Assembly: GCF_029541745.1 (NCBI RefSeq)
Contig: NZ_CP089746.1
Span: 5,031,559-5,095,558 of the forward strand
DNA: 64,000 nt
Direction of reading: 5' to 3'
Origin: Streptomyces sp. LX-29
GTDB lineage: Bacteria > Actinomycetota > Actinomycetes > Streptomycetales > Streptomycetaceae
Shown here: one piece after another, positions 8,163-16,395 of the stretch
How positions within the stretch are numbered: the first letter of the stretch is position 1
Layout: every line of letters begins with the position of its first letter
Notes under the pieces: model-generated
Databases searched by the model: none
Seen by the model: only the letters and a program-made list of their open reading frames with translations
Told to the model about the DNA's origin: nothing
Translations under genes and position numbers: made by a program

Positions 8163-8780
8163 ATGCCCTACGCCATGCGGCACACTGGCCTCTTCACCGT
8201 CGTGAACACCTTCACACTTCGGGACCCCGCGCGGGCCCCCGAGTTCGAGCGCAGCTTTCTGGGCCACGCGGCCTGGATGCGGGCGCAGGACGGTTTCGAC
8301 TCGCACCAGGCTGTGCTGCTGGCCGAGCGCCCGGGCGTGTACGTGAACATCGAGCGCTGGCGGAATCCGGAGAGCTTCCAGCGGGTGCGCGGCAGCTCGG
8401 TCTTCCAGGCGCACGGGCGGGAGTTCCACGCGTTGGGCGAGGTCGCCGTCGACCCGTCCCGCAATGTGCTGCGGGCGGGCGACGGCGATGTGTCCGAGGG
8501 CGCGCCGCTGGTGGTCGTGGAGTGGCTGACGGCGGAGGGGATGAACCTGGAGGAGTTCGACCGCGCCTACCGCGCGTACGCGGCCGCCCTCTGCCACGAG
8601 TCCGGCTTTCTCCACGCGGACCTCAGCCGCTCGCTCACCAAGCCCGGTGCGTACACCTTCGTCACCTGGTGGCGGGATGCCGACGTGTGGCGGGCGACCC
8701 GCCGGGCCGCGCCGGCCACCGGCGCCGCCGAGTGCGCCGTCCACCTCACCGCGCGACAGGCGGCCGGGCACGCCCGCTGA
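8163..8780 (+). CDS. Antibiotic biosynthesis monooxygenase (ABM) family protein, two domains
   Basis: 205 aa, ATG at 8163; a purine-rich AGGAAGAGAAAGG ends 10 bases upstream. Two ferredoxin-like ABM repeats are visible: residues 12-100 (FTVVNTFTLRDPARAPEF...VYVNIERWRNPESF) and 115-195 (LVVVEWLTAEGMNLEEF...FVTWWRDADVW). ABM enzymes in aromatic polyketide pathways oxidise phenols to quinones without a cofactor. It is the third gene of the small polyketide set and ends before a hairpin at 8998. Substrate unknown. Confidence 0.85.
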   Translation: MPYAMRHTGLFTVVNTFTLRDPARAPEFERSFLGHAAWMRAQDGFDSHQAVLLAERPGVYVNIERWRNPESFQRVRGSSVFQAHGREFHALGEVAVDPSRNVLRAGDGDVSEGAPLVVVEWLTAEGMNLEEFDRAYRAYAAALCHESGFLHADLSRSLTKPGAYTFVTWWRDADVWRATRRAAPATGAAECAVHLTARQAAGHAR

Positions 8781-8997
8781 CCGCGCGAGGCACGGCGAGG
8801 GCACGGGCAGGCGCGGAAGGGCCGGCCGGGCCGTGCCGGGTCCGGGCCGGGTCCGCGCCGCGCGGTCGTCGGGTGCGATACGGCTGGGTCGCCAGGTCGG
8901 CGCCCGTGCGCTCGTCGGGTGCGCCGCGCGGCCGTGCGCCGGGCCGCCCACGGCCTGGGACCCCCGGGCACCACCTGGGACCATCTGGAGACACGAG

Positions 8998-9027
8998 GAA
9001 GGCCCCTCACCGGAGTGAGGGGCCTTC
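8998..9027. terminator. Hairpin between ABM gene and tRNA-Lys
   Basis: Perfect 13-bp stem (GAAGGCCCCTCAC / GTGAGGGGCCTTC) with a 4-nt loop CGGA, followed on the + strand by TTCT. It can terminate the rightward ABM transcript and the leftward tRNA transcript. Confidence 0.85.
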
Positions 9028-9036
9028 TTCTGTCGG

Positions 9037-9110
9037 TGCGCCGCCAGGGACTCGAACCCCGGACCCGCTGATTAAGAGTCAGCTGCTCTAACCAACTGAG
9101 CTAGCGGCGC
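9037..9110 (-). tRNA. tRNA-Lys (anticodon CTT)
   Basis: The complement folds as a cloverleaf: acceptor GCGCCGC (9104-9110) pairs with GCGGCGC, D-stem TAGCTCAGTTGGTTAGAGCA, anticodon loop with CTT inside GACTCTTAATC, and T-loop GGTTCGAGTCC. The discriminator base is A and CCA is not encoded. Its 3' end faces the accessory genes at lower coordinates. Confidence 0.97.
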
Positions 9111-9344
9111 CTGCTGACGTAGAAGACCTTAGCATCCTGATCCGGCCAAACGAAAATCGATACTTCCGGACACCGTGGAGCCCGTGCGGAGCACCTGCGG
9201 GGCCCTGAGCTGCGGCCTACGGCCGTACATACGTCGGCCCGGCGGCCCAGGGGCGGCCGCGCGGGGATGGGGCGCGCGACGGGCGGCGTACCGCGCGAGC
9301 CGGGGGCGCGGCAGCGGACGGGCGCGGTCCGGTCGGGTCCGGGG

Positions 9345-9420
9345 GTCAGGCCGGGGTCGGGGGGTCAGGCCGGGGTCGGGGGGTCAGGCCGGGGTCGGGG
9401 GGTCAGGCCGGGGTCGGGGC
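9345..9420. repeat. Four tandem copies of a 19-bp repeat
   Basis: GTCAGGCCGGGGTCGGGGG starts at 9345, 9364, 9383 and 9402; the last copy differs in its final base. The fourth copy contains the stop codon (9403-9405) and last codons of the leftward gene, so changes in copy number leave that protein intact but alter its 3' flank. Confidence 0.95.
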
Positions 9421-10083
9421 GGCGAGCGGCCCCGCCGCCCGCGCGGTCGCCCGGGCGGCTCGCACGCAGGCCCACAGCAACACATCGGGCCCCGGCAGCC
9501 AGGGGTCGCCGGCCGTGGGTGCGACCAGCCAGCGGGCCGCGGGCTCGGCGGTCGGCCGGCGACCGGGCCGTCCGGCGGTCGCGGCCACGTCGCCCCAGGC
9601 GGGGTCGGCCACGTCGCCCCAGGCGGGGTCGGCCGGGTCCGCGGCGGTGCCCGGGGTGGCCCCCGGGGCCGCCTCCCCCGGCCCCATGGCCGGCTCCACG
9701 GGGCGCGGCGGCGGCACGGTGACCGCGTCGCCGGCGCCGTGGCACAGCAGCGGCGGAGTCGCCGCCCCCCACTCCTCCCAGCGCAGCAGCGCGGGCAGCC
9801 GCTGCGCGCAGCCCGGCATGGCGAAGATCAGGATGCGGTCCCGCTGTGCGCCCACCGGCCCGGTGCCCGGCCCGTACGCCCACAGCCGGCTCACCATGTG
9901 CCGCCCGAACAGCGCCGGAACGCTGATCACGTCGAAGGTCACGCCGCAGGGCAGCACCACCTGGGCGGCCGGGTGCTCCGCCCAGAGGGCCCGCACGCTG
10001 CGCGGGAACGGACTGGCCGAGGCGAGCCAGTCGGCTCCTTCCGGGGTGGCGTACGGACGGGGGTGTCGAGGCCGTCTGCTCAT
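9403..10083 (-). CDS. Prim-pol N-terminal-like protein of unknown role
   Basis: 226 aa from the ATG at 10083. Other starts are ATG 10092 and GTG 10101, but the only good Shine-Dalgarno (GTGGAGG) overlaps or abuts those, which favours 10083. The sequence (VLPCGVTFDVISVPALFG, LIFAMPGCAQRLPALLRWEEW, PLLCHGAGDAVTVPPP, WLVAP) matches, from memory, short Streptomyces proteins usually annotated bifunctional DNA primase/polymerase N-terminal. The acidic catalytic triad of true prim-pols is not obvious, so catalysis is doubtful. A Pro/Ala/Asp-rich insertion holds a duplicated DPAWGDVA. The 3' end sits in the 19-bp tandem repeat. Confidence 0.8.
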   Translation of the reverse strand: MSRRPRHPRPYATPEGADWLASASPFPRSVRALWAEHPAAQVVLPCGVTFDVISVPALFGRHMVSRLWAYGPGTGPVGAQRDRILIFAMPGCAQRLPALLRWEEWGAATPPLLCHGAGDAVTVPPPRPVEPAMGPGEAAPGATPGTAADPADPAWGDVADPAWGDVAATAGRPGRRPTAEPAARWLVAPTAGDPWLPGPDVLLWACVRAARATARAAGPLAAPTPA

Positions 10084-10255
10084 GCTGCTCATGGCCTCCA
10101 CATCTATCGGCGCCCCATCCCGGATTCCGCGGATTGCCGATTACCGGGACAAGGGGCCGTGAGAAGGGGTATATTGCGCCGAACTCACATATCGAACATG
10201 TATCCGTTTCGCGTGTGCCTCGGGCATGCCCGGCGGCATATGCCTGGTCAGCGCC

Positions 10256-10621
10256 CTAGTCGACGCCGTGCGTCAGCTCCCGGCCGAACTCCACCATCTT
10301 CTTGGCGTAGTCCTCCGTCCACTCCGCGCGCTCCGCGATCAGGGCCGGTGGCAGCCGGTCGAACCGGCGCGGGTCGGCGAGCTGGGCCGCCGCCATCGCC
10401 TGGTACTCCATCGCCCGGTCCGTCGCCGCGCGGAACGCCAGCACCAGCTCCGTGGACCGGGCGAGCAGCTCCCGCGGGTCCTCGATGGACTCCAGGTCGA
10501 AGAAGTGCTCGGGGTCGGCCGCGGCCTCGGTGGGCTCGAACAGCAACGGTGCGGGCTTGAGCCGGCGCTGCGGACTGGGGGCGCCGGCGGGCGCCTGGGG
10601 AGCCGACTGCGGCTCGGACAT
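10256..10621 (-). CDS. Conserved hypothetical protein, 121 aa
   Basis: ATG at 10621 with GGGAGG 8 bases upstream. A Pro/Ala-rich N-terminus leads to a helical domain (PEHFFDLESIEDPRELLAR, FRAATDRAMEYQAMAAAQLA) ending in DYAKKMVEFGRELTHG. No membrane segment or catalytic motif. It lies 125 bp after the helicase gene on the same strand and may belong to that operon. Function not recognised. Confidence 0.8.
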   Translation of the reverse strand: MSEPQSAPQAPAGAPSPQRRLKPAPLLFEPTEAAADPEHFFDLESIEDPRELLARSTELVLAFRAATDRAMEYQAMAAAQLADPRRFDRLPPALIAERAEWTEDYAKKMVEFGRELTHGVD

Positions 10622-10746
10622 GGACGTACCTCCCGGATCGTGTGCCGCATTCCATTGTCGCGCCGGGCGCAAGTGGCCGGTGACGGCCCAGGGCGCGTCG
10701 CGCGCCGCGGCGCGGCCCTCGCGCCGCCTCGGTCGCGTTCCGCCGC

Positions 10747-12102
10747 TCAGGGTCGCCAGGCCACCCGGTGCTCCGCCAGGTGCGCCAGGACCGCGTGGTT
10801 CGCCTCCCAGCCGTCCGGAAACTTCACCGTCACCCCCAGCCGCACCGGCTCCGTGGACGGATGCTCGTCCAACAGCTCGGCGACGCCCGCGCGGCAGACC
10901 ACGACGCAGGCGTGCCGGTGGCGTGAGGCCAGCACGCACAGCCGGCCCGTCTCCAGGTGGAACTCCGTCGCGTCCGGGCGGCCCGACAGCGGGTGCAGGA
11001 CCACCGTCACGTCGAACTCCCGCCCCTGGAGGCGGTTGGCGGTGTCCACCGTCACCCCGCCGACCCCGAGCGCGGTCAACGCCGCCCGCACCGCCGCCGC
11101 CTGGTCCCGGTGCGCGGTGCCCACCGCGATCCGGTCCGCGGTGAGCGGCACCGGCCGCTCGGACCGCTCGCTGACCGCCGCGCCGCCCCGGTCCAGCAGC
11201 CGCCGCACCACCAGCGCCACCGCGCGCACCGCCTCCGGGTCGGTGCGCGGGGTGTGCCGCGCGGGCAGCTCCAACAGCCCCCAGCCGGACTCCGCGGCCT
11301 CGTCCAGCACCCGGTCCGGGCCCGAGCCGTCCGAGGGCACGCCGAAGGACAGCCTCCGGTCGCCGTGGTCGGTGCCGCTGCGGAACGGCGTGTACGGGTA
11401 GAACGCCGCGGACACCAGCGGCGCGGCCGAGGCGGGCAGCCGCCAGGACACCGGGAGTCGGTGCTGCGGCAGCCGCGGGTTGTGCGAGAGCAGCGTGGCC
11501 ACCGCGCTCGCCGACGGGTCGTACGACAGCCCCGCCCACTGCTCGGTGCCCACCACGCTGAACGGGTCCAGCTGCCCCGGGTCGCCCACGAACAGGGCCC
11601 GCTCGAAGAGCCCGGCGACGGCCAGCAGCGCGTCCGAGCGCATCTGGTAGGCCTCGTCGACGATGGCGTGCCGCCACGGCTCCACGTTCTTGATGTGCGC
11701 CCACTTCGCCGCGGTGGACACCACGACGCCGAGCCCGGTCAGCTCCGCGACCTTGGCGGAGGTCACCACGTTCGCGTGGCCGTCGAGCACCGGGTCGTAC
11801 GGGTGCGGGTCGTTGCTGTGCAGCCGGCCTACCGGCAGCTCCGGGTCCTCCCGCGCCAGCCGGTCCACCAGGTCGTCCACCTGCGCGTTGGTCTGCGCCA
11901 CCACCATCAGCGGCCGCCCGGCCGCCGCCAGCTCCCGCGCGGCCCGCACCACCAGCGTCGACTTCCCCGCCCCCGGCGGGGAGTCCACCACCACGCCCCG
12001 GTCCGTCCCGTGCAGGGTGTCGCGCAGGATGGCCTCGGTCGCGCGGGCCGCCGCCGCGCCCGGGTCGAAGGCGGCCTCCGTACCGGCCTCCGCGCCCCTC
12101 AT
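10747..12102 (-). CDS. SF1 (DNA2/NAM7-like) helicase/ATPase
   Basis: 451 aa; ATG at 12102 with GAGGGAG 5 bases upstream. The superfamily 1 motifs are in order: Walker A SPPGAGKST (residues 41-49, K47), motif Ia VVAQTNAQVDDL, Walker B IVDEAYQM (D149, E150), motif III GDPGQLDP (173-180), motif IV VGTAHRDQ, motif V DTANRLQGREFDVTVV and motif VI ASRHRHACVVV. It is short for this family, which often carries extra N-terminal domains. Two upstream genes on the same strand encode a Cas4/RecB-like nuclease and a 529-aa partner, suggesting one machine acting on DNA ends or R-loops. Confidence 0.9.
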   Translation of the reverse strand: MRGAEAGTEAAFDPGAAAARATEAILRDTLHGTDRGVVVDSPPGAGKSTLVVRAARELAAAGRPLMVVAQTNAQVDDLVDRLAREDPELPVGRLHSNDPHPYDPVLDGHANVVTSAKVAELTGLGVVVSTAAKWAHIKNVEPWRHAIVDEAYQMRSDALLAVAGLFERALFVGDPGQLDPFSVVGTEQWAGLSYDPSASAVATLLSHNPRLPQHRLPVSWRLPASAAPLVSAAFYPYTPFRSGTDHGDRRLSFGVPSDGSGPDRVLDEAAESGWGLLELPARHTPRTDPEAVRAVALVVRRLLDRGGAAVSERSERPVPLTADRIAVGTAHRDQAAAVRAALTALGVGGVTVDTANRLQGREFDVTVVLHPLSGRPDATEFHLETGRLCVLASRHRHACVVVCRAGVAELLDEHPSTEPVRLGVTVKFPDGWEANHAVLAHLAEHRVAWRP

Positions 12103-12154
12103 GCCGCTCCCTCACGACCGGGGCGCGGCGCGCCGGGGGTCGGGTCCGTGCGGA

Positions 12155-13744
12155 TCACAGGAAGTCCTCCGGGGTGACGGGGTCGGGGACGTGGCCGGCC
12201 GGCTCGGGGGAGTCGGAGGGCGGGCCGCCGTGGGTCCAGGGGGTGCGCTCGGGGTCGGGAAGCTCGGGGCCCCCGCGAGGGGCGTGCTCGAAGAGGGTCC
12301 AGCACACCCGCTCGCCCGGCTCGGGAACGGAGCCGGGCTCCGGCATCCTGCCCCGGCCCATGCCGCCGGTCAGCCGGACCACCGGCGAGCCGCCGTCCGC
12401 GGCGTACCCGACGAACTCGGCGGTCTGGGCCCTGCCGTCGTCCAGCGCCCGGTACAGCTTGGTCCGCTCGGCCAGCAGCGGGCGGTCGTCGGTGCGCAGG
12501 GTGAGCAGCGGCCGGGGGCGCGGCACCTTCGCCTCGGTCCAGGCCATCTCCACCTCCGTGACGGCTCCGGCGAACGCCTCCCCGGCCAGCCGCCGGCCCG
12601 CCATCACCAGCGGGTCGTCCAGTGCCTCCTGGGCGTCGAGCTGCGCCTGCGCGGTCTCCCGCGCCATCAGCTTGCGCGCGGCCGTCACCGCGTCGTCGTG
12701 CCGGGGCTGCGGCGGCTCCCCGGCCCGCACCCGGTCCCGGTGGCCGGTGTACGACCAGCGGTCGCGCTTCCAGCGGTCCACGACCCGCGACCCCTCCGGC
12801 AGCGCCCGCAGCAGGTCCACCGCCCGCCAGACGGCGTCCCAGGTCGGCCGCAGCTGGCCGCCGACGAGCGCGCGCAGCTCCTCCTCGGCGGCGCTCAGCC
12901 GCGCGCCCGCGCCGGGCACGCCGTCGATGACGCCCGCGCGGGCGGTGTCGTAGCGCTTCATCGCCGGGGCCAGCCGGGCGTTGTCGAAGACCGGGTCGGT
13001 GGCGGGGCCCGCGGGCGGGCACTCCAGCAGGCCGTCCGCGTCCCGCGCCAGCTCCGCGCGGAGCGCCGCCTCCGCCCCCGACATCCCCTCCGGGGGGTCG
13101 ATCCAGCCCAGCAGCGCGCCCAGGTGCTGGTCCTCCAGCACGCTCTGCCCGGTGGCCCAGTGCCGGCCGAGCAGGTCGGTCAGCGCGAGCAGCAGCGAGG
13201 AGCCGGGGACGCGGGAGCGCTCGCCGTAGTGGGTGAGCCAGCGGCCGAGCAGCGGTACCCGCGCGGGGGCCGGGAAGGGCGCCTCCGGGTCCTGCTCGGC
13301 GGTCCGCCGGAACCGCATCGACCGGCCCAGCAGCCGCACGAACTCCACGCCCGCGCCGCTGGGCACCAGCAACTGCGGGGCGTCCGCGCACAGATCGACC
13401 TGGACCGTGACCTTCCGCCCCGTTTCGGGGTCGGTCTCCTTGCGCTCCTCCTGGACGGTGTCGTCGGCGTACGCCTCGATGTGCGGGAGCATCTCCTCGG
13501 CCAGCTCGGCCAGGAACGCGAACCGCAGATCGCGGTCGCGCGGCTGCGCCACCACCAGGAGTCGCGGCGCGTCCCGGTCGGTCCCCACCATCGCCCCCAG
13601 CGGCGCGCCGGCCTCGCCGGCGGTGGTGAGCGGCACGAAGACCAGCGGGCGGTCCGCGAGGTGTCGGTGCCGGACGGTGGTGGCGGGCCGGGCCCGCCCG
13701 TCCCGCACCGCCTCCATACGGGCAAGAGTGGTGATCAGCGACAT
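12155..13744 (-). CDS. Large unknown partner of the nuclease/helicase operon
   Basis: 529 aa. Its ATG at 13744 overlaps the nuclease stop (TGATG) with GGGAGG just upstream, so the two are translationally coupled. The helicase start is 52 bp past its stop. No named domain recognised. A beta-rich start (PLVFVPLTTAGEAGAPLGAM, PRLLVVAQPRD), a helical middle and a small C-terminal module (RVCWTLFEHAPRGG) can be seen. Charged helices near LMARETAQAQLDAQEALDD may form a stalk. By position it could supply the accessory domains that Dna2-type proteins carry between nuclease and helicase; this is inference. Confidence 0.85.
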   Translation of the reverse strand: MSLITTLARMEAVRDGRARPATTVRHRHLADRPLVFVPLTTAGEAGAPLGAMVGTDRDAPRLLVVAQPRDRDLRFAFLAELAEEMLPHIEAYADDTVQEERKETDPETGRKVTVQVDLCADAPQLLVPSGAGVEFVRLLGRSMRFRRTAEQDPEAPFPAPARVPLLGRWLTHYGERSRVPGSSLLLALTDLLGRHWATGQSVLEDQHLGALLGWIDPPEGMSGAEAALRAELARDADGLLECPPAGPATDPVFDNARLAPAMKRYDTARAGVIDGVPGAGARLSAAEEELRALVGGQLRPTWDAVWRAVDLLRALPEGSRVVDRWKRDRWSYTGHRDRVRAGEPPQPRHDDAVTAARKLMARETAQAQLDAQEALDDPLVMAGRRLAGEAFAGAVTEVEMAWTEAKVPRPRPLLTLRTDDRPLLAERTKLYRALDDGRAQTAEFVGYAADGGSPVVRLTGGMGRGRMPEPGSVPEPGERVCWTLFEHAPRGGPELPDPERTPWTHGGPPSDSPEPAGHVPDPVTPEDFL

Positions 13745-15210
13745 CAGGCGCCTCCCGCCCGGGCCGCGGCGGCGGGACCGGCCGCGGCGGGTGCCGCCAT
13801 CCCGGCCGCCGCCAGGGCCTCGGCGCGCAGCGCGGCGGCCCGGCGCAGCGCGACCACGGTGGGGTCGTCGTCCGGCTCCGAGGCGCCGGCAGCCCCGGAG
13901 ACGCCACCCGCCCCGGAGACGTGGGGGGAGGCGTGACCGTCCTCGGAGGGGGTGCCCGCGCCGGAGGGGCCCGCCTCGGAGGGGGCGCCGGCCGCGGCCA
14001 GTACCGCGTCGACGGTCGTCAGACCGCCCAGCTCGCCGCGCACGCCGCGGCCCAGTGCCTCGACCGAGCCCGCCGCGCGGGCCCGCTGACGGCAGTGGAA
14101 GGCCAGCTCACAGGCGGCCAGGCACTCCGGCGCATAGGACGCGTCCACCGCGTCCACCGCCACCGCGAGCTCCTCGGCGGGCCGGGTCGTGCGGCCGTCC
14201 TCGGCGGGGCACAGGTCGAAGCTGGTCCCCTCCGGGAGCGCCGCCGCGATCTCCTCCACCCGGGTCAGCCGGCCCAGCTGCCGTCGGGTGACCGCGAGCT
14301 GCTTGCGCACGTCCACCAGCTCGCCCGTCGGCAGGTTGGAGAAGTCCTTCGGGCACACCAGCAGCACTCGGTGGCGCACCCGGTGGACGCCCGCGGGGGC
14401 CGGGGAGAGCCGGGGCACCTCCGCGTCGGTGAGCTTGACGACGTCGGTGAGCCGCGCGGCGACCCGCTCCAGGGCCAGGGCGTAGACGGCCGCCTGACGC
14501 GCCGCGGCGCCCACCTTGGCCGGGTCGGCGGCGCCGTCGATGACGGGGAAGGACTTGATCTCGACGACGGTCCAGCTGCCGTCGGGGTGGACGACGACCG
14601 CGTCGGGCTCCAGGAACGCGGGCGACCCGGCGACATCGAGGCTGAGCAGCGGGTGGTCCAGCAGCGTCCAGCGACCGACGGCGGTGGCCTCGCGCAGGGC
14701 CAGGGCGGTGCGCGCGGTCCGGCCCTCGGGGCCGACCGCGGTCAGGTCGGGGGTGCGGGTGCGGCCGGGTTCGGGGGCGGGCACCCCGTCCGCCTCGGCG
14801 CCCAGCGCCGCGTACAGCAGTCGCAGCAGTTCGTCCCCGCCGTCGGCCTTCACCCGGGCCTCGAAGGTGTTGCCGCGCTGGTGGGCGAACTGCGACTGGC
14901 CGAAGGTGGCGGGGGAGCCCAGGGCCCGGGCCAGGGCCCGCTTGTCGACCCCGGCGCCGTCCAGCAGGGTGCGGCGACGGCAGCCGGGGTTGGCGGCCAG
15001 CGCGGCGAGCGCGCGGGCGTCCAGAGGGTGTGGCGCGGCCGTGGGGCCGCGCAGATCAGCGAGCCGCCGCCGCAGCGCCGTCGTCGGCCCCGCGGGGGCC
15101 GGCAGCCGCGTCGGACTCGCCGTGCCCGCCTGCCTCGGCCGCGGCGCCCGAGCGCTGCTGCTGTCGGGGGATGCGTTCGCGTTCACGGGGCGAAGTCTCG
15201 CACCCGTCAC
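13744..15210 (-). CDS. Cas4/RecB-type PD-(D/E)XK nuclease with predicted Fe-S cluster
   Basis: 488 aa from GTG 15210 (GTG 15186 is the alternative). The full active site can be traced: G-N-T-F-E at 113-117, D203, E217-x-K219, and Q239xxxY243. Four cysteines (C77, then C363-x3-C367-x5-C373) are spaced like the Fe-S ligands that clamp the nuclease domain in Dna2, AddB and Cas4. The C-terminus is a Ser/Gly/Pro-rich tail. The N-terminal ~40 residues overlap the end of the PAP2 gene by 155 bp in another frame. Likely role: DNA end processing or repair together with the two downstream genes; a defence role is possible. Confidence 0.85.
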   Translation of the reverse strand: MTGARLRPVNANASPDSSSARAPRPRQAGTASPTRLPAPAGPTTALRRRLADLRGPTAAPHPLDARALAALAANPGCRRRTLLDGAGVDKRALARALGSPATFGQSQFAHQRGNTFEARVKADGGDELLRLLYAALGAEADGVPAPEPGRTRTPDLTAVGPEGRTARTALALREATAVGRWTLLDHPLLSLDVAGSPAFLEPDAVVVHPDGSWTVVEIKSFPVIDGAADPAKVGAAARQAAVYALALERVAARLTDVVKLTDAEVPRLSPAPAGVHRVRHRVLLVCPKDFSNLPTGELVDVRKQLAVTRRQLGRLTRVEEIAAALPEGTSFDLCPAEDGRTTRPAEELAVAVDAVDASYAPECLAACELAFHCRQRARAAGSVEALGRGVRGELGGLTTVDAVLAAAGAPSEAGPSGAGTPSEDGHASPHVSGAGGVSGAAGASEPDDDPTVVALRRAAALRAEALAAAGMAAPAAAGPAAAARAGGA

Positions 15211-16054
15211 CGACAGGCGTGGCGGAAGCGCTCGCTCCGGAAGCGGCGTCCTTCGCCCCGGGCCCCGGGGTCGCGTCGCCGGAGTCGCGGAAGCGGGCCA
15301 GCACCCGCTCGGCCAGCCGCATCGCGGGGCGGGCCAGCAGGAAGCCGATGCCCATGACGGCCATGCCGGCCGCGGCGTCCATGAAGTAGTGGTTCGCGGT
15401 GCCCATCACCACGATGGTGATGATCAGCGGATACAGCACCCCGACGATCTTGGACCAGACCGAGCGCCCCTGCCACCACAGGGCCACCCCGCACCACAGG
15501 GCCCAGCCCACGTGCAGGCTCGGCATCGCCGCGAACTGGTTGGTGAAGCCGCCGAGGCCGCGCGGGGCGCTCGCCTCGCTGCCCCACCAGCCGTAGGAGC
15601 TGTACTGCGCCATGGTGTCCACGAAGCCGTAGGCGTCGTCCAGCAGCCGGGGCGGGCAGGTGGGCATCAGCGTGAAGCCGACCAGCCCGATGAGCGTGGA
15701 GACCAGCAGCCAGGTGCGCAGCAGCCGGTAGTCCTGCGGGCGGCGCTTCCACAGCCAGACCAGCAGCGCCGGAGTGGCCACGTAGTGCAGCGAGGCGTAG
15801 ATGAAGTCGGCGGGCACGCCTATGGAGGCGTACTTGGTGAATATGTCGTTGAGCGGCGTCTCGAAGTCGAGGTGCAGGCTCTGCTCGAACCGCAGGATGG
15901 ACAGGCCGTGGTCCACGGCGGTCTGCACATCGCCGCGGGCCAGCAGGCGACCGGCCGAGTACGCGGCGTACACCACAGCGATCAGCGGCAGTTCGGTCCA
16001 CCAACGTGGCCGACCGCCCTGTGATGCTCCGGCACGGGGCACGGTGTAGGGCAT
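15056..16054 (-). CDS. PAP2-superfamily membrane phosphatase/phosphotransferase
   Basis: 332 aa; ATG at 16054 with GGGAGAG about 9 bases upstream. Five or six membrane segments lie between residues 20 and 240. The motifs AAMPSLHVGWALW and GTANHYFMDAAAG are the two histidine-containing PAP2 active-site blocks, in the arrangement of the Aur1/IPC-synthase-like PAP2_3 group. The last ~85 residues are hydrophilic and low complexity, and their coding DNA overlaps the nuclease gene. Such proteins act on lipid-linked phosphates at the membrane. The link to the following nuclease operon is probably just polarity. Confidence 0.88.
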   Translation of the reverse strand: MPYTVPRAGASQGGRPRWWTELPLIAVVYAAYSAGRLLARGDVQTAVDHGLSILRFEQSLHLDFETPLNDIFTKYASIGVPADFIYASLHYVATPALLVWLWKRRPQDYRLLRTWLLVSTLIGLVGFTLMPTCPPRLLDDAYGFVDTMAQYSSYGWWGSEASAPRGLGGFTNQFAAMPSLHVGWALWCGVALWWQGRSVWSKIVGVLYPLIITIVVMGTANHYFMDAAAGMAVMGIGFLLARPAMRLAERVLARFRDSGDATPGPGAKDAASGASASATPVGDGCETSPRERERIPRQQQRSGAAAEAGGHGESDAAAGPRGADDGAAAAAR

Positions 16055-16395
16055 CCGGACGCTCTCCCAATGAGTTCAGGTCAGGTAGTCAGGCGGCCAC
16101 GTCGACTGGATGAGGCGCGCACCAAACCGTACGGCGTAAGCGAAACGCCCCGCGCACCGCCCCCGAGGTGCCCCCGGGCCGCCCCAAGGTGCCACCACGT
16201 GCCGCCGTACGGCAGCACGCGAGGGCTAAGACGCCGCCGCCGCCCCGGAGGTTGCCTTTCGATCGCGTGAGCGATGATGGAGGGGCGACGGTCGGGCAGA
16301 GTCGCCAGAACGGCCGAAAGAGCGGGAGACACCGCCATCGGTCTGTCGCGTACATCACTCGGAACATTGCTCACACCCGGCGAAAGGCCCCCTGA
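16055..16395. promoter_or_regulatory. Divergent intergenic region, PAP2 / histidine phosphatase
   Basis: 341 bp without a credible gene; open frames here are fragments with no start signal or domain. It should contain both divergent promoters. No clear operator or hairpin seen. Confidence 0.4.

Noticed and set aside
9037..9110. Duplicated tRNA-Lys 3' end as an att site inside the window
   Set aside because: No second copy of the tRNA 3' half was found elsewhere in the window, so integration remains only an inference.
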